This document shows, in pieces, positions 8,692-16,596 of a stretch of DNA of 64,000 bases (the stretch's first letter is position 1; every line of letters starts with the position of its first letter). Under the pieces are notes generated by a model. That model did no database searches and was not told the origin of the DNA. It was given only the letters and a program-made list of their open reading frames with translations. This stretch comes from Aliishimia sp963721175 (GTDB lineage Bacteria > Pseudomonadota > Alphaproteobacteria > Rhodobacterales > Rhodobacteraceae), in NCBI GenBank assembly GCA_963721175.1, contig CAVRIG010000008.1:1-64000 (forward strand), in the 5' to 3' direction. A program made the position numbers and the translations under genes.

Positions 8692-9906
8692 ATGTATGAC
8701 CTCGCCGCCTTTGGCGCCTGGATCGAATTCGCGGTGCGCTGGCTGCACGTCATCACCGCGATCGCGTGGATCGGGTCGAGTTTCTACTTCATCGCGCTCG
8801 ACCTCGGGCTGCACCGCGACCGCAACCTGCCGACCGGCGCGGATGGCGAGGAATGGCAGGTTCATGGCGGCGGCTTCTACCATATCCAGAAGTATCTGGT
8901 GGCGCCGGAGCACATGCCGGACGGGCTCGTCTGGTTCAAATGGGAGAGCTACGCGACCTGGCTTTCCGGCTTCGCCCTGCTGGCATTGGTCTACTATTTG
9001 GGCGCGGAGTTCTATCTGATCGATCCTGCGGTCATGGACCTCGCCGTGTGGCAGGCGGTCGCAATCTCGGTCGCGTCGCTGGCGCTGGGCTGGGTGATCT
9101 ACAACACGCTCTGCAAGGTCTTCGTTGAGATAGACCAGACCATTCTGATGGTCGCGCTCTTCGGGGTTCTGGTGGTGATGGCCTGGTTCTATGCTCAGGT
9201 GTTTTCAGGCCGGGCCGCGCTCCTGCACCTCGGCGCCTTCACGGCGACGATCATGTCTGGCAACGTGTTCCGGATCATCATCCCCAACCAGAAGGTGGTG
9301 GTGGACGACCTGATCGCCGGCCGCAAGCCAGACCCGAAATACGGCAAGATCGCCAAGCAGCGGTCGACGCACAACAACTACCTGACGCTGCCGGTGATCT
9401 TCCTGATGCTGTCGAGCCACTACCCGCTCTCGTTCGCGACGGAGTGGAACTGGCTGATCGCGAGCCTCGTCTTCCTGATGGGCGTGACGATCCGGCATTA
9501 CTTCAATTCGATCCATGCCCGCTCCGGCAACCCGCATTGGACCTGGGGCGCCACCGCGGTGATCTTCATCGGGATCATGTGGCTCAGCACCGCGCCGATG
9601 CAGGTCTCGGCGGAGCGGATGGGCGCCCGGGCGACCCAATTCGCCGAAGCCGAGGGGTTTGCGGAGGTCACGGATATCGTGCTTGGCCGCTGTTCCATGT
9701 GTCACGCGGCGGAGCCCGTCTGGGCCGGCCTGCTCTGGCCACCCAAGGGCGTGATGCTGGAAACGCCGGCGCAGATCGCGCGCCACGCGCGCGTCGTCTA
9801 TCTGCAGTCCGGGATGAGCCATGCGATGCCGCCCGCGAACCTGACCTTTGTCGAGCCCGAGGAGCGTGCGAAGATCGTTGCATGGTACGCGGCCGCTACA
9901 GAGTAA
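8692..9906 (+). CDS. puuD: Membrane-bound cytochrome c urate hydroxylase (urate oxidase)
   Basis: A 404-residue integral membrane protein of the PuuD family. It has about eight hydrophobic helices starting with WLHVITAIAWIGSSFYFIAL, then the family block HGGGFYHIQKY and the loop NVFRIIIPNQKVVVDDL. A C-terminal cytochrome c domain has a CSMCH heme-binding site (about residue 335) and MSHAMPPANLT as the likely distal Met ligand region. It oxidises urate to 5-hydroxyisourate and passes electrons to the respiratory chain instead of making peroxide. The start at ATG 8692 gives a sensible first helix; an in-frame ATG is not needed further upstream. No other purine catabolism gene is adjacent. Confidence 0.93.
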   Translation: MYDLAAFGAWIEFAVRWLHVITAIAWIGSSFYFIALDLGLHRDRNLPTGADGEEWQVHGGGFYHIQKYLVAPEHMPDGLVWFKWESYATWLSGFALLALVYYLGAEFYLIDPAVMDLAVWQAVAISVASLALGWVIYNTLCKVFVEIDQTILMVALFGVLVVMAWFYAQVFSGRAALLHLGAFTATIMSGNVFRIIIPNQKVVVDDLIAGRKPDPKYGKIAKQRSTHNNYLTLPVIFLMLSSHYPLSFATEWNWLIASLVFLMGVTIRHYFNSIHARSGNPHWTWGATAVIFIGIMWLSTAPMQVSAERMGARATQFAEAEGFAEVTDIVLGRCSMCHAAEPVWAGLLWPPKGVMLETPAQIARHARVVYLQSGMSHAMPPANLTFVEPEERAKIVAWYAAATE

Positions 9907-9966
9907 GCCATCGCTGCCCGATTTCCGGGTGGAAGAATCGTGGTGCATCATGCTAGATATCGCGGC

Positions 9967-11811
9967 ATGGTGCATGCCGACCCCAAGATAGGCGAAGGTC
10001 GACCGGTCATCCGTCAGCTGGACGAGGCCGCGGTCAATCGGATCGCGGCCGGCGAGGTCGTGGAGCGGCCGGCTTCCGCGGTGAAGGAACTGGTGGAGAA
10101 TGCGCTCGACGCCGGCGCGCGACGGATCACGATCGACCATGCCGACGGGGGCAAGCGCCTGATCCGCGTCACGGATGACGGCTGCGGCATGACGCCGGAA
10201 GACCTTCCGCTTGCTGTGCAGCGGCATGCCACGTCGAAGATCGACGGGTCCGACCTGCTGAACATCCACACCTTCGGCTTTCGCGGCGAGGCGCTGCCGT
10301 CGCTCGGCGCCGTCGGGCGGCTGACGATCTGCAGCCGCGCCAGGGGTTCCGACGGGGCCGAGATTTCGGTTGCGGGCAATGTCGCTGCTGCGATCCGCCC
10401 CGCCGCGCTCAATGGCGGGACGGTGGTGACGCTGCGCGATCTCTTCTACGCCACGCCCGCACGGCTCAAGTTCATGCGCACGGACCGGGCGGAGACGCAG
10501 GCGATCACCGACATCGTCAAGCGCCTCGCCATGGCCGAACCCTTCGTGCAGTTCACCCTGCGCGACGTGTCCGGAGACTCCCCGCGCGAGGTCTTCCGGG
10601 CGGAGGCGGAGACCGGCGATCTCTTCGATGCCCTGCATGGCCGGCTGGCACGGATCCTCGGCCGCGACTTCGCCGAAAACGCGCTGCGGATCGATGCGGA
10701 GCGCGAGGGCCTGCACCTGACGGGATATGCCGCGCTGCCGACCTACTCCCGCGGCTCTTCGGTGACGCAGCACCTGTTCGTCAACGGCCGCCCGGTGCGG
10801 GACAAGCTGCTGATCGGGGCATTGCGTGCCGCCTATTCCGACCTGCTGAGCCGGGACCGCCATCCGGCGGCGGCGTTGTTTCTCGAATGCGACCCGATGC
10901 TGGTGGACGTGAATGTCCATCCGAGCAAGTCCGAGGTGCGGTTCCGCGATCCAGGGCTGGCGCGTGGTCTGATCGTGTCGGCCCTGCGCCATGCGCTGGC
11001 CGAGGCCGGGCACCGCGCGTCGTCCACCGTTGCGGGCGCCACGCTGGGCGCGATGAGACCGGAGGTTTCAGGCACACGAGTCTACCAGATGGATCGTCCG
11101 CAAAGGCCGTCCCGCGCCGCCCGGGAGGCGGCCTTCGAGGCGCAATCTCCGGGTTTTGCCGAAACCGCGCCGGTCTGGGGGCGCGTCGAGGCAGCGGACA
11201 CCGTCGCCGAAGCCCATGAGGAGGTCGAAGACTTCCCGCTGGGCGCCGCCCGTGGGCAGGTGCATGAAAATTACATCATCGCACAGACGGCGGACGGCAT
11301 GGTTATCGTCGATCAGCATGCGGCGCATGAGCGGCTGGTCTATGAGCGGCTGAAGCGCCAGATGGCGGAAACCGGCGTGACCGCGCAGGCGCTGTTGATC
11401 CCGGAAATCGTCGAGCTGTCATCCGAGGATTGCGCCCGGCTGCTGCAGGCGGCCGAGGAGCTTGCACGCCTCGGGTTCGGAATCGAAGCCTTCGGCGGCA
11501 ACGCGGTCGCCGTGCGGGAGACGCCCGCGATCCTGGGCGAGGTGGACGCGCGGGCGCTGGTGCGCGACATCCTCGATGAACTTGCCGACCAGGGCGAAAG
11601 TGATCTGGTGCAGGCGCGGCTCGAGGCGATCCTGAGCCGCGTGGCCTGCCACGGCTCCGTTCGCGCCGGACGGCGGATGCGCGGGGAAGAGATGAACGCG
11701 CTCCTGCGCGAGATGGAAGCGACGCCCCATTCCGGCCAATGCAACCACGGGCGCCCCACATATGTGGAACTGAAGCTCTCGGACATTGAACGGCTCTTCG
11801 GGCGTACATGA
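9967..11811 (+). CDS. mutL: DNA mismatch repair protein MutL
   Basis: A 614-residue MutL. The GHKL ATPase motifs are clear: NRIAAGEVVERPASAVKELVENALDA (E and N of motif I), DDGCGM (motif II), ATSKI and TFGFRGEAL (motif III). The transducer domain and the C-terminal dimerisation domain (QAHENYIIAQTADG-like, then DQHAAHERLVYE, ACHGSVRAGRRM, and CNHGRPTYVEL) are complete. The DQHAAHERxxYE endonuclease-type motif is present and the protein ends in the CxHGRPT metal-site motif, as expected where MutH is absent. The start is set at ATG 9967; an upstream in-frame ATG at 9940 adds nine unlikely residues. The stop overlaps rmuC (ATGA). Confidence 0.96.
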   Translation: MVHADPKIGEGRPVIRQLDEAAVNRIAAGEVVERPASAVKELVENALDAGARRITIDHADGGKRLIRVTDDGCGMTPEDLPLAVQRHATSKIDGSDLLNIHTFGFRGEALPSLGAVGRLTICSRARGSDGAEISVAGNVAAAIRPAALNGGTVVTLRDLFYATPARLKFMRTDRAETQAITDIVKRLAMAEPFVQFTLRDVSGDSPREVFRAEAETGDLFDALHGRLARILGRDFAENALRIDAEREGLHLTGYAALPTYSRGSSVTQHLFVNGRPVRDKLLIGALRAAYSDLLSRDRHPAAALFLECDPMLVDVNVHPSKSEVRFRDPGLARGLIVSALRHALAEAGHRASSTVAGATLGAMRPEVSGTRVYQMDRPQRPSRAAREAAFEAQSPGFAETAPVWGRVEAADTVAEAHEEVEDFPLGAARGQVHENYIIAQTADGMVIVDQHAAHERLVYERLKRQMAETGVTAQALLIPEIVELSSEDCARLLQAAEELARLGFGIEAFGGNAVAVRETPAILGEVDARALVRDILDELADQGESDLVQARLEAILSRVACHGSVRAGRRMRGEEMNALLREMEATPHSGQCNHGRPTYVELKLSDIERLFGRT

Positions 11812-13043
11812 TCGAGATCGGACCATATCGGCTGTCGCTCGAAGACCCGGCTGTCATCGCCGGGCTTGCGGGCGTCGGTGCCGTGCTGCTCATCCTGCTG
11901 CTTTTGATGCTCGTCGTGGTGCGCGCCGGCCGGTCCGCGCGGATGACCGAGCCGCTGATGCGGCAGGTGGGTCAACTGGGCCAGAACGTGCAGATGCTGG
12001 CCCAGGGTCAGACCGAATTGCGCGGCAGCCTGCAGACTGTCAGCGACAATTCCGCAAGCGGACAGGAACGCCTGGCGCAACTTGTCGAACAGCGGCTGGC
12101 CGGGGTGCAGAGCCAGATGCAGGACCGGCTGGCGGAGAACGCCATGCGCTCGCACCACACGCTGGCCGAGATGCAGGAGAAGATGAACGCGGCGCTGCAG
12201 GGGTCGTCGAAGCAGACGGCCACCTCGCTCACCGCCTTGCAGGAACGGCTGGCAGCCATCGACAAGGCGCAGGACAACATCACCAAGCTCTCGGGCGACG
12301 TGCTGAGCCTGCAGGACATCCTGTCGAACAAGCAGACCCGCGGCGCCTTCGGAGAGATCCAGCTGCGCGATATCGTGTCGAAGGCGTTGCCGCCGGACAG
12401 CTATGGCTGGCAGGTGACGCTCTCGAACGGCAAGCGGGCGGACTGCCTGATCCACCTGCCGAACCCGCCCGGCCCGATCGTGATCGACAGCAAGTTCCCG
12501 CTCGAGGCCTACGAGGCAATCCGCAACGCGTCCACGGAGGCCGAGGCGCGGGGCGCCGCACAGCAGATGCGCACGGCGCTGCGCGCACATATCCGCGCCA
12601 TATCCGAAAGGTACATCATGGAAGGCGAGACCGCCGACGGTGCACTGATGTTCCTGCCGTCGGAGGCGGTCTATGCCGAGCTTCACGCGAACTTCCCCGA
12701 TCTCGTGCGGGAGGGGTTCGACGCGCGGGTCTGGATCGTCTCGCCCACCACCTGCATGGCGACGCTGAACACGATGCGGGCGATCCTGAAGGACGCACGG
12801 ATGCGCGAACAGGCGGGTGCGATTCGCAAGGAACTCGCACTTCTCCACAAGGACGTGGAGCGTCTGGCGGATCGGGTCGGCAATCTCGACCGCCACTTCG
12901 GGCAGGCCTCCAAGGACATCGAGGAGATCAAGATCAGCGCCGACAAGGCGGGCAAGCGCGCGCGCCGTCTCGACGCATTCGATTTCGCCGAAGTGGAAGA
13001 GCACGACACGGTGGTGCCGCTGCAAACGTCCGAGCGGTCCTGA
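11808..13043 (+). CDS. rmuC: DNA recombination protein RmuC
   Basis: A 411-residue RmuC. It has an N-terminal membrane anchor (residues about 16-38, VIAGLAGVGAVLLILLLLML), a long coiled coil rich in Gln and Leu (about 45-160), then the conserved RmuC nuclease-like domain with TRGAFGEIQLRDI, KRADCLIHLP, IVIDSKFPLEAYE and IVSPTTCMATLNTMRAI. RmuC limits inversion/recombination at short repeats in E. coli. It overlaps mutL by four bases, forming a DNA-repair pair. A GC-rich hairpin just after the stop can terminate it. Confidence 0.94.
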   Translation: MIEIGPYRLSLEDPAVIAGLAGVGAVLLILLLLMLVVVRAGRSARMTEPLMRQVGQLGQNVQMLAQGQTELRGSLQTVSDNSASGQERLAQLVEQRLAGVQSQMQDRLAENAMRSHHTLAEMQEKMNAALQGSSKQTATSLTALQERLAAIDKAQDNITKLSGDVLSLQDILSNKQTRGAFGEIQLRDIVSKALPPDSYGWQVTLSNGKRADCLIHLPNPPGPIVIDSKFPLEAYEAIRNASTEAEARGAAQQMRTALRAHIRAISERYIMEGETADGALMFLPSEAVYAELHANFPDLVREGFDARVWIVSPTTCMATLNTMRAILKDARMREQAGAIRKELALLHKDVERLADRVGNLDRHFGQASKDIEEIKISADKAGKRARRLDAFDFAEVEEHDTVVPLQTSERS

Positions 13044-13064
13044 AGGGACGTTCGGCATGGGCAC

Positions 13065-13100
13065 CAAAGCGAGAAACGCGCCCGGGAAAGCCCGGACGCG
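13065..13100 (-). terminator. Intrinsic terminator between rmuC and the first flagellin gene
   Basis: CGCGCCCGGG (13077-13086), a four-base loop and CCCGGACGCG (13091-13100) form a 10-bp stem with one wobble. Read on the minus strand it is followed by TTTCTCGCTTT, so it serves as the fliC terminator; it may also stop rmuC transcription from the other side. Confidence 0.7.
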
Positions 13101-13142
13101 CCGTGTAACGGGACGCGACGGATCGCGCCTCGAAACCTGGTC

Positions 13143-13967
13143 TTAGCGGAAGAGCTGCAGGATGGTCTGCGGCGCCTGGTTGGCGATCGACAGGGCCTGA
13201 ACGCCCAGCTGCTGCTGGGTCTGCAGGGCCTGCAGACGGGCAGACGTGGCCTCCATGTCCGCATCCACCAGCGAACCGATGCCCGACTTCATCGCGTCGG
13301 TCACCTTGCCCACGAACTCGGACTGGTCCGAAATCCGCTTGGCCGACGCACCCAGGGCAGCCGCGCCGTTCACGGCGGTCTGGATCGAAGCCTCGATCGC
13401 GGTGATCGAGGTTTCGGCGGCCGCTGAGGAGCTGACGTCAATGGCGGTCATGGTGAGCGTCGTCGAGAAGTCCATCGCCGAGACGGTGATGTTGGACGCT
13501 GTCACGGCGCCGACACTGTTCCGGTCGATGGAGGACAGGACCGTCAGGTCGGTCGTTGCCTGGTTCAGCAGGTTCATGCCGTTGAACTGGGACGAACCGA
13601 TGATCGAGGTGATCTGGTTGGTCAGCTCGGTCACGTCGTTGCCCAGCTTCGTGTGGTCGACGTTCTCGCCGGTTGCCGCAACCACCTTCTCCTTGATCTC
13701 GCCGAGGAGGTTGGTGATCTGCTCGGCGCCGGCCAGGGCCACGGCGACGGTCGATTCACCCAGAGCGAGGGAATCGGCCACGGCCTTGAAGCCGGAGACG
13801 TCGGATTCCATGACCTTGGAAATCGCCCAGATGGACGAGTTGTCCTTGGCGCTGGAAATGTCCTTGCCCGTGGAAATCGCGTTTTGCGTGTGCGCAAGGT
13901 CCTTGTTGATCGACTTCAGCGTCTGCAGAGCGACCATTGCGCTGTTGTTTGTCAAGATGCTCGACAT
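13143..13967 (-). CDS. fliC: Flagellin, copy 1
   Basis: A 274-residue flagellin consisting of little more than the D0/D1 helices: SSILTNNSAMVALQTLKSIN at the start and QQQLGVQALSIANQAPQTIL at the end. There is no D2/D3 domain. It is secreted through the flagellar export apparatus to build the filament. It matches the second flagellin at 52481-53305 almost perfectly for residues 1-164 and 197-274, but differs in much of the block about 165-196. It lies far from the flagellar cluster, after rmuC, on the opposite strand to copy 2. Its upstream region is also a near copy, so expression control is probably shared. Confidence 0.95.
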   Translation of the reverse strand: MSSILTNNSAMVALQTLKSINKDLAHTQNAISTGKDISSAKDNSSIWAISKVMESDVSGFKAVADSLALGESTVAVALAGAEQITNLLGEIKEKVVAATGENVDHTKLGNDVTELTNQITSIIGSSQFNGMNLLNQATTDLTVLSSIDRNSVGAVTASNITVSAMDFSTTLTMTAIDVSSSAAAETSITAIEASIQTAVNGAAALGASAKRISDQSEFVGKVTDAMKSGIGSLVDADMEATSARLQALQTQQQLGVQALSIANQAPQTILQLFR

Positions 13968-14076
13968 AAGAGTTTTCCTTCAATCTGCGGCGTTTTAGCC
14001 AGATGTCATCCCGTCCCGAGAGACGGACCAAAGGTCTTTCTGACCAATGCCCTGGCCGGGTCCCCGACCGTGCGCC
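13143..14076 (-). repeat. Left arm of a long inverted repeat (flagellin gene plus leader)
   Basis: The sequence from the flagellin stop codon to about 110 bp upstream of its ATG is repeated in inverse orientation at 52373-53305. The leader includes the shared blocks GGTCAGAAAGACCTTTGG, GGGATGACATCTGGCTAAAA and GGAAAACTCTTATG. Upstream of about 14076 the two loci lose similarity. Within the arms the main difference is the central part of the coding sequence. Confidence 0.9.
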
Positions 14077-14221
14077 ACCCAATACGCAGGATGCCGGGAC
14101 ACCATCCGCGCAAAGCGTTAAGCGCAGGCTAACCCGACTCCGGAGGATGCCTTGCATTTTAGCCTTGTTCGAAGCGATCTGCGCCGTTGGTCGGAGCGGG
14201 GGCGAGACCAGACCTTGCCCG

Positions 14222-14986
14222 TCACTCCGGCGCCGGCGTCGAGCGCAAAGCCGGCAGACCGATACCGGTCGCTTCGAAGCCGCCGTCCACCGCGAGGATC
14301 TGACCCGTGACATAGCTGGCTTCGTCCGACAGCAGAAAACAGATCGCGTTGGCGATCTCCTGTTCCGATCCGTATCGGTTGAGCGGGATCGCGTCATGGT
14401 AGGCGTCGATGATCTCCTGAGTGTGCACGGCCATTGCCAGTTTGGTCCGGACCGGTCCCGGCGCCACGGCATTGACCCGGATCCCGAACTCCCCCAGTTC
14501 GACCGCCTGCTGAAGCGTCAATTGGGCGAGCCCAGCCTTCGACGTGCCGTAGGCGACCCGAAGGGTCGAGGCGCGAAGACCGGAAATCGACGTGATGTTG
14601 ACGATCCCGGCGCCGCCGGCGGCTTCCAGCATGGGGCGGAACCGTTGGGCCATCAGGAACGGACCGTCGAGATTCGTGGCCATGACGGCGCGCCAGGTGT
14701 CGTGGTCCATGTCCGCCATCGGGCCGAAGCTGGCGAGCCCTGCGTTGTTCACCAGCCCCGTCAGGTGCGGCCAGTCCGAGGACAGGGTGTCGTGCAAGGC
14801 GGCGATCTGATCGGGTTGCGACACGTCGGTGTAGAAAGAGCGGGCATTGGACAGGTCCGCCACCGCATTGTCCAGTTCCACCTTGTCGTAATCCACCATG
14901 GCGACGTGCCAGCCCCGCGACAGGAGCGTCTTCGTCGTCGCAAGCCCGATGCCGCGGGCCGCGCCGGTCACGATTGCGGTCTTCAT
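14222..14986 (-). CDS. Short-chain dehydrogenase/reductase
   Basis: A 254-residue classical SDR. The NAD(P)-binding motif TGAARGIG is at residues 8-15, then NNAG, the catalytic Ser in NITSISG, YGTSK (Tyr and Lys) and the PG motif VAPGPVRT. The end VTGQILAVDGG is the usual beta-strand near the C-terminus. Asp in VDYDK after the second strand suggests NAD preference. The start is the ATG at 14986; the frame is open 18 codons further up but MKTAIVTG is the natural N-terminus. It lies between the flagellin and chrR, as a single gene. The substrate is unknown. Confidence 0.88.
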   Translation of the reverse strand: MKTAIVTGAARGIGLATTKTLLSRGWHVAMVDYDKVELDNAVADLSNARSFYTDVSQPDQIAALHDTLSSDWPHLTGLVNNAGLASFGPMADMDHDTWRAVMATNLDGPFLMAQRFRPMLEAAGGAGIVNITSISGLRASTLRVAYGTSKAGLAQLTLQQAVELGEFGIRVNAVAPGPVRTKLAMAVHTQEIIDAYHDAIPLNRYGSEQEIANAICFLLSDEASYVTGQILAVDGGFEATGIGLPALRSTPAPE

Positions 14987-15104
14987 GATGTGTCCCCGAA
15001 CAGATGTTGTGAGCGCCACGATGACGGTGCATGTCGCCAAAGAAAAGACCCCGAAAACTGCAATGCTTTCGAGGTCTCTACCTGTCGTGCTGTTCAGGCT
15101 GGGG

Positions 15105-15762
15105 TCAGATCCGGAGGAACGGCTGTGCGATCCTCGGTATCAGGCCGCGGAAGGTCAGTGGCGCATCGGTCACGGCGAGACAGATGCAATCTTCATGCAT
15201 GTCCGCGACCGGCGTGTGGTTCAGGTCGCTGTCCGCGATCTCCACGTCGCCGCGGGCGAAATACTCGCCTTCGTCCCGAAACGCTCCCTTCAGGACCATC
15301 GTCATCTCGACACCCCTGTGACCGTGATCCGGCATCGCCGCGCCGGCGGGGATATGCAGGAGGCGTGCCGATGCGGCCGAGGATGTCGGCAGGATCGCCT
15401 GCTTCACACCCATGCCGACCGATTTCCATTTCACGGCGCCGAGCCCACCGCCGATGTAATCCTGCAATGGCATCGGCAGGATGGAATTCGCGCCTCCTTG
15501 TCGCTACCACAGGTTCGGCTGATCCACCGGCAATGATCGCCATGGTGGCATCGAAACTCGTCTCGTCCATCTTGGCGTCGTCTTCGTCGACCTCGTCCAG
15601 CAATTCGCCGCCGAGGGTGTCGTAGCTTTCTGCCTCGGCCCGACACCGCGCGCAGAGCGACAGGTGTGCGGCAACCATCAGGTTGAATGCCTCGGGAAGG
15701 GAACCTGCGGAATAGGCCATCAGGATGCCGGGCGTCAGATGATGTCTGATCTCTTGTGCCAT
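15105..15762 (-). CDS. chrR: Anti-sigma factor ChrR (zinc-binding ASD plus cupin), frameshifted
   Basis: The N-terminal zinc anti-sigma domain reads from ATG 15762 with HHLTPGILMAYSAGSLPEAF and H33-x3-C37-x2-C40. The C-terminal cupin domain (PMPLQDYIGGGLGAVKW, MPDHGHRGVEMTMVLKG, GDVEIADSDLNHTP) is in another frame from about 15500 to the stop at 15105. One missing base near 15495-15500 separates them. In R. sphaeroides ChrR holds RpoE inactive and releases it on singlet-oxygen stress; the ASD alone binds sigma and the cupin is needed for the response. It lies 10 bp after rpoE on the same strand. A sequencing error is likely, as the downstream half is well conserved. Confidence 0.88.
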
Positions 15763-15772
15763 CTCTCTATCT

Positions 15773-16297
15773 TCACTTCATTGCATGGCGCAGTCGGTCC
15801 AGCGCCAATCTGATCCTCGATTTGATCGTGCCCAATGGCAGACCGGTTTCAGCGGCAATCTCGGAGTGGGACATGTCCCCGAAATACGCCTTTTCTATCA
15901 AGTCCCGCTGAGCGGGAGGCAGTTCCTTCAAGGCGCGACCCAGCAATTCGCTCTCCTGCTGCAGCGCCAGCACGTCTTCCTGCTCGGGCTCGGCTTCGGG
16001 TCCCCAGGACAAGTCCTCGGGCTCGGGACGCTTTTCCCGCCGCAGGATGTCGATCCGCCGGTTCCGGGCGATCGTGAAGATCCACGTCGCGACCGAGGCC
16101 CGCGTCGGGTCGAACATGTGGGCCTTCAGCCAGACCGTGGCCATGACCTCCTGCGCGCACTCCTCGGCAAGCGTCGCATCCGCACCGGATTTCATCAGGA
16201 ACCCCTTTATGCGCGGCGCGAAATGCCCGAACACCTGGGCAAAGGCTTCCCGGTCCTTTTCGTCGCGGATCCGCGCCATCTGGCCGACCCATTGCAT
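15773..16297 (-). CDS. rpoE: ECF RNA polymerase sigma factor RpoE (singlet-oxygen response)
   Basis: A 174-residue group-IV sigma factor. Region 2 is at about residues 12-75 (AFAQVFGHFAPRIKGFL, then ATVWLKAHMFDP and ASVATWIFTIARNRRIDILRRE). Region 4 is at about 120-170 (LPPAQRDLIEKAYFGDMSHSEIA, GLPLGTIKSRIRLALDRLR). It is paired with chrR, as in Rhodobacter sphaeroides, where it directs the response to singlet oxygen. The start is set at ATG 16297 (MQWVGQMAR). The frame is open to 16435, but that ATG lies at or before the expected transcription start of the promoter found at 16440-16469, so the shorter form is preferred. Confidence 0.92.
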   Translation of the reverse strand: MQWVGQMARIRDEKDREAFAQVFGHFAPRIKGFLMKSGADATLAEECAQEVMATVWLKAHMFDPTRASVATWIFTIARNRRIDILRREKRPEPEDLSWGPEAEPEQEDVLALQQESELLGRALKELPPAQRDLIEKAYFGDMSHSEIAAETGLPLGTIKSRIRLALDRLRHAMK

Positions 16298-16439
16298 CCG
16301 TAGGTTACTGTCGTGGTCACCTTTCAATTTTCTCGGCCTCTGCGCCTGACAAGCAATTCCTGCGACCCGCGCTCGTATTGCGCGTCGATCCCCGGATATG
16401 CCGCCAACCGCTGCAGGTTCAAGGCCTGTAAACATATGA

Positions 16440-16469
16440 GGCTTACGGGACGGCTCGGAGCGTGGATCA
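16440..16469 (-). promoter_or_regulatory. RpoE-type promoter of rpoE-chrR (autoregulatory)
   Basis: On the minus strand TGATCC (16469-16464), an 18-bp spacer and TAAGCC (16445-16440) match the known R. sphaeroides RpoE promoter pattern of TGATCC at -35 and TAAGA-like at -10. Transcription would start near 16433, giving an rpoE leader of about 135 bases. Confidence 0.75.
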
Positions 16470-16497
16470 AAAAAACTTTACCAACCAGACAGTTTTT

Positions 16498-16517
16498 GTG
16501 TCACGTCAAGTTGACAC
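16498..16517. promoter_or_regulatory. Short inverted repeat upstream of the FAD oxidase operon
   Basis: GTGTCA, eight bases, then TGACAC forms a perfect 6-bp dyad about 80 bp before the ATG at 16597. It lies between the rpoE promoter and the divergent operon and could be an operator for an additional regulator. I found no good RpoE-type promoter for the plus-strand operon in this gap. Confidence 0.35.
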
Positions 16518-16596
16518 GGGGTCGGGTGCACTAGTTCACATCCAAATTCGAGATGGCTGCGTACCAGCACTAGGGACAAGGACGAGGGACTTCTGT

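Noticed and set aside
9205..11013. Long minus-strand frame (602 codons) opposite puuD and mutL
   Set aside because: It is a shadow of two well-recognised genes and has no family features.
16462..16596. Upstream extension of the FAD oxidase gene
   Set aside because: The extra 45 residues are not protein-like and overlap the rpoE promoter.
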